Shown here one piece after another: positions 1-7,850 of a stretch of 64,000 nucleotides of DNA. Both the position numbers and the translations under genes were made by a program. The notes beneath the pieces were generated by a model. It saw only the letters and a list, made by a program, of their open reading frames with translations, did no database searches and was not told the origin of the DNA. Origin of the DNA: Hydrogenophaga sp. (GTDB lineage Bacteria; Pseudomonadota; Gammaproteobacteria; Burkholderiales; Burkholderiaceae_C); contig JAEUOT010000006.1 of NCBI GenBank assembly GCA_016790705.1, positions 1-64,000 on the forward strand, read 5' to 3'. Within the stretch, counting starts at the first letter, position 1; every line of letters begins with the position of its first letter.

Positions 1-215
1 ACGGCGTGTTCCAGGCGGCCCAGCTCGCGTTCGAGCTGGTAGGCCTGCCACATGATGGAGTCGACCTGGTTCTTCGACGCTTCTTCCAGCATGCGGTACT
101 GACGCCACTGGATCCAGACCAGCGGCGTCAGCGTGATGGCCAGCAGAAGGGTGATGACGATGGCCCATTGCCGACCTTGCCAGCGGGCGAGATTCGGCAA
201 TTGTTCGGTTTTCAT
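1..215 (-). CDS. Membrane-anchored sensor protein, N-terminal fragment (runs off the window)
   Basis: Only the first 71 residues are present. They start with a short polar segment and one clear transmembrane helix at about residues 18-38, followed by a charged, coiled-coil-like stretch (MLEEASKNQ, ELGRLEHAV). This is how many periplasmic-sensing histidine kinases and diguanylate cyclases begin, but no catalytic domain lies in the window, so the class is an inference. The ATG shares an ATGA overlap with the stop of the upstream gene, so the two are probably co-transcribed and translationally coupled. Confidence 0.6.
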   Translation of the reverse strand, partial: MKTEQLPNLARWQGRQWAIVITLLLAITLTPLVWIQWRQYRMLEEASKNQVDSIMWQAYQLERELGRLEHA

Positions 216-718
216 TGGATGTCGAGTGCCTTGAGCTGCCAGATGGAGCGCTCATAGTAGGTGGAGGTTCGCAGTTCCGCGCTGCTGTCGAACGGATAGA
301 CCACGAACAGCGGACCCTTTTCACGCACGGGGATCGGCTTGTCGTCGATCAGCCGGGCGACGATGACCTTGTACTTGGTCGCATCGCCTGCGGGAATGGT
401 GATCTTGTAGTCGTTGATGGCGACCGCGGAGACGCTGGTGCCGCTGGCCTTGACGGCAGCGAGCACGTCCGCGAGCAGCGGGCCGGTGAACTTCACCGGC
501 TTGTCGAACCAGGGGGTGGTGGTGGTGAAGCTGTGCTGGGGCAGGGCCTCGATCATCTTCATGTCGAAGCGGGCGACATCGCCCGCGTTCTTTTCGGCGA
601 TCTTGCCGCTGACAGCCAGGATGGGGCGCTCCTTGGGGGCGTCCAGCGCCAGTGCGCTGCCGGAGACGGCAAGGGCACACAACAGGGCGCTGGCGGTGAA
701 ACGACGACGTGGGTTCAT
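212..718 (-). CDS. Small exported protein resembling the molybdopterin-oxidoreductase fold
   Basis: 168 residues. It begins with a signal peptide: basic MNPRRR, a hydrophobic core, and a likely cut near residue 24 after ALA. The mature part contains segments such as TPWFDKPVKFTGPLLADVL and AINDYKITIP, which resemble the small periplasmic proteins annotated as molybdopterin-dependent oxidoreductase-like. I see no cofactor-ligating Cys in the mature part, so enzymatic activity is doubtful. It overlaps the following membrane sensor by four bases, suggesting a periplasmic partner or sensing component for it. It lies 51 bases downstream of cheB on the same strand, with no obvious promoter in between, so it could be read through from the chemotaxis operon. 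Confidence 0.6.
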   Translation of the reverse strand: MNPRRRFTASALLCALAVSGSALALDAPKERPILAVSGKIAEKNAGDVARFDMKMIEALPQHSFTTTTPWFDKPVKFTGPLLADVLAAVKASGTSVSAVAINDYKITIPAGDATKYKVIVARLIDDKPIPVREKGPLFVVYPFDSSAELRTSTYYERSIWQLKALDIQ

Positions 719-769
719 GGGACAGGACTCCGTGATGGTTGTGGGTCGCTTGCTTTTTTTTGAATAGCC

Positions 770-1867
770 TCAGATGCGGTGGCGCACCAGGGCCGGATTG
801 CTGGCCAGGCGGGCAAGCACCGCCGGGGCAATCTGGGAGAGCGGAAGCACTTCGTGGGCGGCGCCGGCCTGGATGGCCATGCGGGGCATGCCGAAGACCA
901 CACAACTGGCTTCGTCCTGCACGTAGTTGTAGCTGCCGGCGTCCTTCATCTCGCGCATGGCCTGGGCGCCGTCGCCCCCCATGCCGGTGAGCATGATGCC
1001 CAGCGCGTTCGGACCGAGCACCCGCGCCGCCGAGCGAAAGAGCACTTCCACCGAGGGCTTGTGCCGGTTGACCGGCTCGGTGTCCTCGACCACGGCGACG
1101 TAGTTCGAGCCGCTGCGGTCGATCCGGAGGTGTCGCCCGCCGGGGGCGATGTAGGCGTGGCCGGGCAGGATGCGCTGCCCGTCGCGGGCTTCCTCGACGC
1201 GGATCTTGCACAGCGAGTTCAGTCGCGCCGCAAAGCTGGTGGTGAAGCCCGGCGGCATGTGCTGCGTGATGACGATGGCGGGTGAGTCGGCCGGCATCGG
1301 CACCAGCACCTCGCGAATCGCCTCGGTGCCGCCGGTGGAGGCGCCGATGCAGATGATCTTTTCCGTCGACAGCCGGGGCAGGGGGGCACGCGGCGGCTCG
1401 GCCGGCGGCGCGCCATGGGCCACCGGCTGTGCCGGGGCGGCGGGTGCGGCCGACAGGCGCTTGACGTGTGCGGCGGCGGCGATCCGGACCTTCTCGACGA
1501 TGTCGCCGGCCAGCTCGTTGAGGCCGCTGGTGATGCCGATGCGGGGTTTGGCGACGTAGTCGATGGCGCCCATTTCCAGGGCGCGCAGGGTGATGTCGGC
1601 GCCTTGCTCGGTCAGCGTGGAGACCATCACGACCGGCATCGGTCGCAGGCGCATCAGGCGCGAGAGGAACTCCAGCCCGTCCATGCGCGGCATCTCCACG
1701 TCCAGCGTGATGACGTCGGGATTGAGTTCGCGGATCATCTCGCGCGCCACCAGCGGGTCGGCGGCCGCGCCGACGCACTGCATGTCCGGTTGCCGGTTGA
1801 TGATTTCGGTCAGCAGGCTGCGCACCAGCGCCGAATCGTCCACCACCACCACGCGAATCTTGGCCAT
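770..1867 (-). CDS. cheB: Chemotaxis protein-glutamate methylesterase/deamidase CheB
   Basis: 365 residues, normal length for CheB. The N-terminal receiver domain has the acidic pair DD at 10-11, phospho-acceptor D56 (TLDVEMP) and K108. A Pro/Ala-rich linker covers about residues 137-165. The C-terminal esterase domain carries the expected catalytic triad: S177 in IGASTGG, H203 in TQHMPPGF and D299 in GMGGDG. It removes methyl groups from chemoreceptor glutamates and is activated by phosphorylation from CheA. It is the last che gene in the operon and starts 12 bases after cheD. Identification is secure from motifs and neighbours. Confidence 0.97.
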   Translation of the reverse strand: MAKIRVVVVDDSALVRSLLTEIINRQPDMQCVGAAADPLVAREMIRELNPDVITLDVEMPRMDGLEFLSRLMRLRPMPVVMVSTLTEQGADITLRALEMGAIDYVAKPRIGITSGLNELAGDIVEKVRIAAAAHVKRLSAAPAAPAQPVAHGAPPAEPPRAPLPRLSTEKIICIGASTGGTEAIREVLVPMPADSPAIVITQHMPPGFTTSFAARLNSLCKIRVEEARDGQRILPGHAYIAPGGRHLRIDRSGSNYVAVVEDTEPVNRHKPSVEVLFRSAARVLGPNALGIMLTGMGGDGAQAMREMKDAGSYNYVQDEASCVVFGMPRMAIQAGAAHEVLPLSQIAPAVLARLASNPALVRHRI

Positions 1868-1879
1868 TTGTGTTCTCCC

Positions 1880-2590
1880 TCAGAAGAGGTCCACCGAGCC
1901 GCCTGCGGTGGCCTTGGCCACCACGACGGCGTTGCCGCGGACTTCCTGTGTTTCCAGTGTCTCGGGGTGCGAATGCGCCAGGCGCTTGACCATGGCCTTG
2001 CCGCTGGCCGGGAAGTAGCAGACCTTGCGCGGATGGATGTCCAGCACGTCCTTGGAGATGACGGCGATGCGTTCGGTCTGCAGGTAATCCAGCACGAAAG
2101 CGGTGTTGCGTTCGCCGACGTTCATGGTGGTGAAGCTGTGCATCACCTGGCCACCGCCGAACACCTTGGCCTGCATCGATTCGCGGCGCGCGCCCAGCTT
2201 GATCATCTCGTTGATCAGCAGTTCCATCGCGTAGGAACCGTAGCGGCCCGAGGTGTCACCCGCGCCTTCGGGCAGCATGAAGTGGTTCATGCCGCCGACC
2301 TTGACCCGAGGGTCCCAGATGCAGGCGGCGATGCACGACCCGAGCACCGTCATGATCATCATGTCGTCGCCCGTCACGTAGTACTCGCCGGGCAGCACCT
2401 TGACGGTGTCGACGTTGAAATGGTGGTCGCGGTAGAAGAACGAGGCCTCGCCGGGTCGGGACGGCCGGCCCTTGAGCGCATCAAGGTGGCTGTTGCGCCC
2501 CGACGCCACCGGGCGTGCGGAGACGGACGACGGCGGCGGCACGGCCGCGCGCGGCCGGCTGGCCGGGAGGGCGGACTCAAATGCGCTCAT
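1880..2590 (-). CDS. cheD: Chemoreceptor glutamine deamidase CheD
   Basis: 236 residues from the ATG at 2590, which overlaps the cheR stop by 14 bases. An in-frame ATG at 2647 would add 19 residues but reaches deeper into cheR, so the shorter form is preferred. The first 45 residues are low-complexity. The CheD core then follows, with catalytic Cys86 (VLGSCIAAC) and His103 (GMNHFMLP) at the family spacing of 17. The glycine-rich FGGGQVM segment is also typical. It deamidates specific receptor glutamines. The protein ends in GGSVDLF, very like the end of the CheZ-like protein that opens the same operon. Confidence 0.93.
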   Translation of the reverse strand: MSAFESALPASRPRAAVPPPSSVSARPVASGRNSHLDALKGRPSRPGEASFFYRDHHFNVDTVKVLPGEYYVTGDDMMIMTVLGSCIAACIWDPRVKVGGMNHFMLPEGAGDTSGRYGSYAMELLINEMIKLGARRESMQAKVFGGGQVMHSFTTMNVGERNTAFVLDYLQTERIAVISKDVLDIHPRKVCYFPASGKAMVKRLAHSHPETLETQEVRGNAVVVAKATAGGSVDLF

Positions 2591-3461
2591 AGACGGTCTT
2601 TCCGCGCAGGACGAACAGGCTGCGCGCGTCGCTGAAGTTTTCGGCATGGCCGACGAACAGCGTGCCGCCGGGCTTCATCACCCGGTGGATGCGTTCGAGG
2701 ACCTGGCGCTGGGTGGCCGCATCGAAATAGATCATGACGTTGCGGCAGAAGACGATGTCGAACTGTTCACGGAACGGCAGCTCGTGGATCAGGTTCACCG
2801 TCATGAATTCCATGTGCTTCTGCAGATCGGGCTTGACCCGCATCAGCCCTGCATTGGTGCCCTTGCCGCGCATGAAGTGACGCTGCAGGCGCTCATGGCT
2901 CAGACCCTTGACGCCGTCGGCCTTGTAGACGCCACGCGCCGCGGTGGCCAGCACCTTGGTGTCGATGTCGCTGTTGACGATCTGGAAACTGCCCGATGCG
3001 CCCAGTGTTTCCGCTGCGGTCATGGCGATCGAGTACGGCTCCTCGCCGGTCGACGCGGCGGCGCACCAGATGCGCCAGGCGTGCGAGCGCTGGGCACCGA
3101 GCAGTTCCTCCAGCACGCTGAAGTGGTGCTGCTCGCGGAAGAAGGACGTGAGGTTGGTGGTCAGGGCGTTGATGAACTCCTGCCACTCCGGTCCGTCGTG
3201 CTGTTCCAGCGAGTCCAGGTAGCTCTTGAAGCTGGTGTGGCCGGTCTCGCGCAGGCGGCGCGAGACGCGGCTGTAGACCATGGCGTGCTTGCCGTCGTGC
3301 AGGCTGATGCCGGCCTTCTTGTAGATCAGGGCCTTGATGCGCGAGAAGTCGGCGTCGGACCAGACGAACTCGCGCCCCTGTGTCAGCGGCCCGTCCTCGA
3401 AGGTGGGCAGCTCCGGCGTCGGCGCCGTCGGACGGCTGGAGGGGCGGGTCTGCTGCAGCAT
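2577..3461 (-). CDS. cheR: Chemotaxis protein methyltransferase CheR
   Basis: 294 residues. The N-terminal helical CheR_N domain is followed by an S-adenosylmethionine-binding methyltransferase domain with family landmarks: the CAAASTGEEPYS segment, FCRNVMIYFD, and GGTLFVGHAEN near the end. It transfers methyl groups to chemoreceptor glutamates, opposing CheB, and sets adaptation. The gene lies between cheA (31 bases upstream) and cheD (overlapping) in one operon. The first 30 residues are Pro/Ser/Thr-rich and probably disordered. Confidence 0.96.
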   Translation of the reverse strand: MLQQTRPSSRPTAPTPELPTFEDGPLTQGREFVWSDADFSRIKALIYKKAGISLHDGKHAMVYSRVSRRLRETGHTSFKSYLDSLEQHDGPEWQEFINALTTNLTSFFREQHHFSVLEELLGAQRSHAWRIWCAAASTGEEPYSIAMTAAETLGASGSFQIVNSDIDTKVLATAARGVYKADGVKGLSHERLQRHFMRGKGTNAGLMRVKPDLQKHMEFMTVNLIHELPFREQFDIVFCRNVMIYFDAATQRQVLERIHRVMKPGGTLFVGHAENFSDARSLFVLRGKTVYERI

Positions 3462-3492
3462 CTCGGTGTTCCTTGCGCCAGTCGCGTCGGCT

Positions 3493-5634
3493 TCAGTGGC
3501 GCGAACGGCGCACCAGGCCCGAGGTGTCGAGGATCAGCGCCACCTTGCCGTCGCCCAGGATGGTGGCGCCGGACACGTTAGACACCTTGCGGTAGTTGGA
3601 TTCGAGGTTCTTGATCACGACCTGCTGCTGGCCGAGCAGTTCGTCGACCATCAGCGCGACCCGCGAACCGTCGGCTTCGACCACGACCATGATCGGGCTG
3701 CCGCCGTTGAACTCGAAGCGCGGCACGTCGAACACCTTTTCGAGTTCGATGACCGGCATGTATTCATCGCGCACCTTCACCAGTTGCGCACCCTGCGCCA
3801 CGGTGTTGATGTCGCTGGGCTTGACCAGGAAGGACTCGATGACGGAGGACAGCGGCAGGATGTAGACCTCGTCGCTGACGCGCACGCTCATGCCGTCCAT
3901 GATCGCCAGCGTCAGCGGCAGGCGCACCTTGACGCTCATGCCGTAGCCCTCGGCCGAGTCGATCTCGACCGTGCCGCCCAGCGAGGCGATGTTCTTCTTG
4001 ACCACGTCCATGCCGACACCGCGGCCGGAGACGTCGGTCACCACCTCGGCGGTGGAGAAGCCCGGCGCCATGATCAGGTTCCAGACCTCGGCATCGGTCA
4101 TCGAATCGGACGCTTCCATGCCCTTTTCGCGGGCCTTGCGCAGCAGCTTTTCGCGCGAGAGTCCCTTGCCGTCGTCGCGCACCTCGATCAGGATGCTGCC
4201 GCCCTGGTGGCTGGCCGAGAGCGTGATCGTGCCGTGTTCGGTCTTGCCCTTGGCCAGACGCTCCTCGGGCAGTTCCAGGCCATGGTCGCAGCTGTTGCGG
4301 ATCAGGTGGGTCAGCGGGTCGGTGATCTTCTCGATCAGGCCCTTGTCCAGTTCGGTGGCTTCCCCGTGGGTGATCAGCTCGACCTTCTTGCCCAGCTTGG
4401 ACGCCAGGTCGCGCAGCATGCGCGGGAAGCGGTTGAACACCACCGACATCGGGATCATGCGGATCGACATCACCGCTTCCTGCAGATCGCGGGTGTTGCG
4501 GTCCAGGTCCACCAGACCGGCCAGCAACTGCTGGTTGGCCGCGCTGTCGAGCTCGCGGCTCTTCTGCGCCAGCATGGCTTGGGTGATCACCAGTTCGCCG
4601 ACCAGGTTGATCAGTTGATCGACCTTGCTGACGGAGACGCGCAAGGTGCTCGATTCGAGACCGCCCTGGGCCGGCGCGCGCGCGTCGGCTTTCGGCGCCG
4701 GGGCCTTGACCGGTGCGGCGGCCACGGGGGCGGGTGCCACGACGGGCTCCGGTGCGGGCGGTGCCACCTCGGCCACCGGTGCGGCGGCGACCGCCGGGTT
4801 GCCCGGGGCGTCGTCGAAGAAGCCGAAGTCCGTGCCTTCGCCGGCGATGCGGGCGGGCGCGGGCGCCGCTGCGGCGCTGGCCGCCGGGGCGGCATCGTCG
4901 GTGATGGTGATCTGTTCCTTGCTCACATGGAAGGTGAACAGATCGAGCAGTTCGGTGTCGCTGGAGCGGGTGAACACCGCGAAGCTGCGGAATTTGTCGT
5001 CGGCCTCGGGCATGGCCTCGATGCGGCCGAGGCCGGAGATGTCGCGGAACAGCTCGACGATGCCATCCGCCTGCGTGGCGTGGTCCATCGGGCCGATGCG
5101 GATCACCAACTGGCGTTCGCCGGCGGGCTTGGCGACCGGTGCCTGGACGGCGGCGGCGGGTGCCGCAGGCGCCTGTGCGACCGGCGCGCTCACCACCGGC
5201 GCGGCAGCGCCTTCGCCGTGGGCCAGCGCACTGATGCGGCCGACCAGGTCGGCGGTGGCCGGGGGCTCGACGCCCTGGCCCTGGTGGCGTGCCAGCAGCA
5301 GCTTGAGCGCGTCGGACGATTCGAGCAGCACGTCGACCATCGGCGGCGTGGGCTGCAGTTCATGGCGACGCAGCTTGTCCAGCAGCGACTCCATCTGGTG
5401 CGTCAGTTCCGCCACGTCGGCGAAACCGAATGTCGCGGCACCACCCTTGATCGAGTGGGCGCAACGGAAGATCGCGTTGAGCTCTTCGTCGTCGGCGTGT
5501 TCCAGGTCGAGCGCGAGCAGCATCTGCTCCATCTGCTCCAGGTTTTCGCCGGCTTCCTCAAAGAAGATCTGATAGAACTGGCTCAGGTCGATGTTGCCAC
5601 CGGCTGTGCCGCTGTCGTGCGTGGTTTCACCCAT
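3493..5634 (-). CDS. cheA: Chemotaxis sensor histidine kinase CheA
   Basis: 713 residues. An HPt domain carries phospho-accepting H60 in CAHSIKGGAATFGF. A Pro/Ala-rich linker and a second folded segment (about residues 170-260, starting RQLVIRIGPMDHA) form the region that binds response regulators. Then come a P3 dimerisation domain, an ATP-binding kinase domain with N box (LIRNSCDHGLE), G1 (VRDDGKGL) and G2 (GRGVGMDV) motifs, and a C-terminal CheW-like domain (about 570-710). It should phosphorylate the two CheY proteins and CheB. No cheW or receptor gene accompanies it here, so those components must lie elsewhere. Confidence 0.98.
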   Translation of the reverse strand: MGETTHDSGTAGGNIDLSQFYQIFFEEAGENLEQMEQMLLALDLEHADDEELNAIFRCAHSIKGGAATFGFADVAELTHQMESLLDKLRRHELQPTPPMVDVLLESSDALKLLLARHQGQGVEPPATADLVGRISALAHGEGAAAPVVSAPVAQAPAAPAAAVQAPVAKPAGERQLVIRIGPMDHATQADGIVELFRDISGLGRIEAMPEADDKFRSFAVFTRSSDTELLDLFTFHVSKEQITITDDAAPAASAAAAPAPARIAGEGTDFGFFDDAPGNPAVAAAPVAEVAPPAPEPVVAPAPVAAAPVKAPAPKADARAPAQGGLESSTLRVSVSKVDQLINLVGELVITQAMLAQKSRELDSAANQQLLAGLVDLDRNTRDLQEAVMSIRMIPMSVVFNRFPRMLRDLASKLGKKVELITHGEATELDKGLIEKITDPLTHLIRNSCDHGLELPEERLAKGKTEHGTITLSASHQGGSILIEVRDDGKGLSREKLLRKAREKGMEASDSMTDAEVWNLIMAPGFSTAEVVTDVSGRGVGMDVVKKNIASLGGTVEIDSAEGYGMSVKVRLPLTLAIMDGMSVRVSDEVYILPLSSVIESFLVKPSDINTVAQGAQLVKVRDEYMPVIELEKVFDVPRFEFNGGSPIMVVVEADGSRVALMVDELLGQQQVVIKNLESNYRKVSNVSGATILGDGKVALILDTSGLVRRSRH

Positions 5635-5670
5635 GGGGAACTCCTTGGCGCCAGGCGCCAGCCGTGTGCT

Positions 5671-6033
5671 TCAGCGGATGACTTTCTGGATGACCTCGAT
5701 CAGGCGGCCCGGATCGAAGGGCTTGACCAGCCAGCCGGTGGCGCCGGCGGCGCGGCCGGCCTGCTTCATCTGGTCGCTGGACTCGGTGGTCAGGATCAGG
5801 ATCGGGGTGGTCTTGAACTTGGGGTGGTCGCGCAGCTTCTTGGTCAGCCCCAGGCCGTCGAGCCGGGGCATGTTCTGGTCGGTCAGCACCAGGTCGATGT
5901 GATGGGCCTGGGCCTTGTCGAAGGCGTCCTGACCGTCCACGGCCTCGACGACGTGGAACCCGGCGCCGGTGAGGGTGAATGACACCATTTTTCGCATGGA
6001 AGCCGAGTCATCGACGGCAAGAATGGATTGCAT
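5671..6033 (-). CDS. cheY: Chemotaxis response regulator CheY (che-operon copy)
   Basis: 120 residues, a stand-alone receiver domain. The key residues are D8 and D9 (AVDDSASMR), phospho-acceptor D52 (LTDQNMPRLDG), T82/T83 and K104 (LVKPFD). There is no output domain. It is one of two single-domain CheY proteins in the window; the other (27277-27663) is next to cheZ. This copy has the VDDSASMR and DQNMP signature of regulators that sit beside cheA and may be a phosphate sink or a second motor input. It lies 36 bases upstream of cheA and 48 bases after the CheZ-like gene. Confidence 0.95.
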   Translation of the reverse strand: MQSILAVDDSASMRKMVSFTLTGAGFHVVEAVDGQDAFDKAQAHHIDLVLTDQNMPRLDGLGLTKKLRDHPKFKTTPILILTTESSDQMKQAGRAAGATGWLVKPFDPGRLIEVIQKVIR

Positions 6034-6081
6034 GAGGGTTCTCCGTGGTTCGAACCGATATCGGCAAACGGGTGGGCTGCT

Positions 6082-6516
6082 TTAGAAAAGGTCGATGGAA
6101 CCGGCGTCCATCTCGTTCTGGGTGACCGGGCTGGGCCGGTCGGGCGTCGGGTCGACGCAGACCGGCAGTTCGCCTTCTTCAGGCTCCATGGATTCGTCGG
6201 CCAGTTTCCAGGCGCAGCCCTGCAGCACCTTGCCGGTGTGCACGATGAGCTGGGTCGCCATGTCGTGGAACTGCAGCTCGGTCACGGCCTGGTGCAGGCT
6301 GTGGCGGATGCTCAGCAGGTCGTCGGTGTCCTTGCTCGCGGCCAGGTTGCCCAGCGCGTGGTTGGCGGTGGAGAAGCGCTCCAGCAGGTTGCCGGTCGCG
6401 TGGTCCAGCAGCCCCTCCAGGCGCTTGAGGTCGGTCATGGCCATCAGCAGGGCGTCCTGGACGTCGGCCACGAGGTTCACGGGCAGGGAGACGGACGGCG
6501 GTGAGTGCGGCGTCAT
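6082..6516 (-). CDS. Small CheZ-like putative CheY-P phosphatase, first gene of the che operon
   Basis: 144 residues, mostly predicted helical. The segment LQFHDMATQLI has the D-x-x-x-Q pair (D85, Q89) of CheZ, where Asp and Gln act on CheY-P; the canonical CheZ here has DLTGQ. The protein ends in an acidic/proline tail and the peptide GSIDLF, in the place where CheZ carries its CheY-binding C-terminal peptide. It is shorter than CheZ (about 205-215 residues) and shows no other clear similarity. The ATG follows an AAGGA ribosome site, and the gene heads the operon that continues with cheY. CheY-P phosphatase is my inference; a structural adaptor is the alternative. Confidence 0.65.
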   Translation of the reverse strand: MTPHSPPSVSLPVNLVADVQDALLMAMTDLKRLEGLLDHATGNLLERFSTANHALGNLAASKDTDDLLSIRHSLHQAVTELQFHDMATQLIVHTGKVLQGCAWKLADESMEPEEGELPVCVDPTPDRPSPVTQNEMDAGSIDLF

Positions 6517-6610
6517 CGGTAAGTCCTTGGTACTCGGGGCATTCGGGTGGGGGAATCAGGTCCGCTCTGTGACTTCAGGGCAGTACAATTTTCCCGGTCT
6601 GTTTCAAGCT

Positions 6611-6637
6611 GTATCGGCAGATAACCGCCCGAATTCA
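6611..6637 (-). promoter_or_regulatory. Sigma-28 (FliA) type promoter of the che operon
   Basis: Read on the minus strand there is a -35-like TGAATTCG, an 11-base spacer and a -10 GCCGATAC, against the consensus TAAAGTTT-N11-GCCGATAA. The -10 matches 7 of 8 and the spacing is exact; the -35 is weak (4 of 8). The leader to the CheZ-like start would be about 85-90 bases. This would place the chemotaxis operon in the late, FliA-dependent class. Confidence 0.65.
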
Positions 6638-6650
6638 GCGCCAATTCGGG
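6628..6650. repeat. Inverted repeat overlapping the che promoter -35
   Basis: CCCGAATT and AATTCGGG face each other across 7 bases. The left arm covers the -35 element of the putative che promoter and lies 46 bases or more before the divergent kinase gene at 6696. It could be an operator for either direction. It has no T-run, so a terminator is unlikely. Confidence 0.5.
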
Positions 6651-6695
6651 ACCGCAGGAACCCCTGGACACACGAAATCCCACCTGGCGAGCGGC

Positions 6696-7850
6696 ATGCC
6701 CGAAAACCCCCTGAACCGTCCGGTGCGCATCCTTCATCTGGAGGATTCCCGCGTTGACCACGCCCTTGTGAAGTTCGCCCTGCAGCGCAGCGGCCTGCAG
6801 CACGACATCCTGCTGGTCGATACGCTGGACGATTTCGGACGCGAGGTGACCTCCGGGCGCTACGACATCGTGCTGGCCGATTACCACCTGCCGGGGTTTT
6901 CCGGCCTGGACGCCTGGGACCGCATGGTCGAGCTTCGGGTGGACCTGCCGTTCGTGATCCTCTCGGGCGCCATCGGCGAGGCGGCGGCGGTCGAGGCGAT
7001 CCACCGCGGCGTCAGCGACTACGTGCTCAAGGACAACATCAGCCGCGTGGCCCACGTGATCGAGCGGGCCATCGAGGTCAGCGAAACCCGCCGTGCCAAG
7101 GCCCGGGCCGACGCCGACCTGGCCGAGTCCCGGCGCCGGCTGGCCGAACTCGCCGAACACCTGCAGACCAGCATCGAACAGGAGCGGGCCGACATCGCGC
7201 GCGAAATCCACGACGACATCGGTGGCTCGCTGGCCGCCGTCAAGCTCGATCTGGCCTGGATCGCGCGCCGGCCGGCACTGGACCCGGACGTGCGCCAGCA
7301 CATGGACACCGCGCTGGAGATGCTGCAGCACGCGCTGGGTGCGAGCCAGCGCATCATGATGAACCTGCGCCCGCCCATCCTCGACCAGGGCCTGGTCGCG
7401 GCGGTCCAGTGGCTGGGCGGCGGGTTCGAGAAGCGCACCGGCGTGCGCGTCAGCGTGCGCCGCTCGGCCGATCAGATCGACGTGCCGCGCCCGGTGCAAC
7501 TGGTGGCCTACCGCTGCGCCCAGGAGGCGCTGACCAATGTTTCCAAGCACGCGCCCCAGGCGACCCAGGTCGATATCGACCTGAGCGACCGCGAAGGGGT
7601 GCTCACGCTGGAGGTCAGCGACAACGGACAGGGACTGAGCGCCGAGGCCTTGCGCAAGGCCAAGTCCTTCGGCCTGCTGGGCCTGCAGGAGCGCGCGGCC
7701 AAGGTCGGCGGCTGGCTCGACATCAGCTCGTCGGCCCGGGGCACCTCGGTGATCCTGTCGGTGCCGCTGGACGGCGTGACCGCGACCGAACCCGAGACCG
7801 AAGGCGCGAACCACCACAACAACGACAGGACCAGGGATTCACAACAATGA
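6696..7850 (+). CDS. Receiver-histidine kinase fusion, NarX-type kinase core
   Basis: 384 residues. A receiver domain comes first, with phospho-acceptor D62 (LADYHLPGFSG) and a lysine in YVLKDN. A short coiled coil (about 125-165) leads to a HisKA_3 dimerisation helix with H172 in REIHDDIGGSLA, then an HATPase domain with N box EALTNVSKHA and G box VSDNGQGL. There is no transmembrane segment, so it is a cytoplasmic kinase taking input through its own receiver. The stop overlaps the next gene's ATG (ATGA), which identifies the NarL-type regulator as its partner. What it controls is not shown by the sequence; the position between che and fli operons suggests a motility or surface role. Confidence 0.88.
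   Translation: MPENPLNRPVRILHLEDSRVDHALVKFALQRSGLQHDILLVDTLDDFGREVTSGRYDIVLADYHLPGFSGLDAWDRMVELRVDLPFVILSGAIGEAAAVEAIHRGVSDYVLKDNISRVAHVIERAIEVSETRRAKARADADLAESRRRLAELAEHLQTSIEQERADIAREIHDDIGGSLAAVKLDLAWIARRPALDPDVRQHMDTALEMLQHALGASQRIMMNLRPPILDQGLVAAVQWLGGGFEKRTGVRVSVRRSADQIDVPRPVQLVAYRCAQEALTNVSKHAPQATQVDIDLSDREGVLTLEVSDNGQGLSAEALRKAKSFGLLGLQERAAKVGGWLDISSSARGTSVILSVPLDGVTATEPETEGANHHNNDRTRDSQQ

Noticed and set aside
761-769. GAATAGCC near the cheB stop as an FlhDC half-site
   Set aside because: There is no facing GCTATTC half within the expected distance.
3334-5982. 882-codon plus-strand frame opposite cheA
   Set aside because: Antisense shadow of cheA; no domain in its translation, and cheA has all kinase motifs.
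1880-6516. C-terminal DLF peptides as DNA sliding-clamp binding motifs
   Set aside because: They resemble the QLxLF clamp motif in only three positions and occur in chemotaxis proteins; a motility docking role is simpler.
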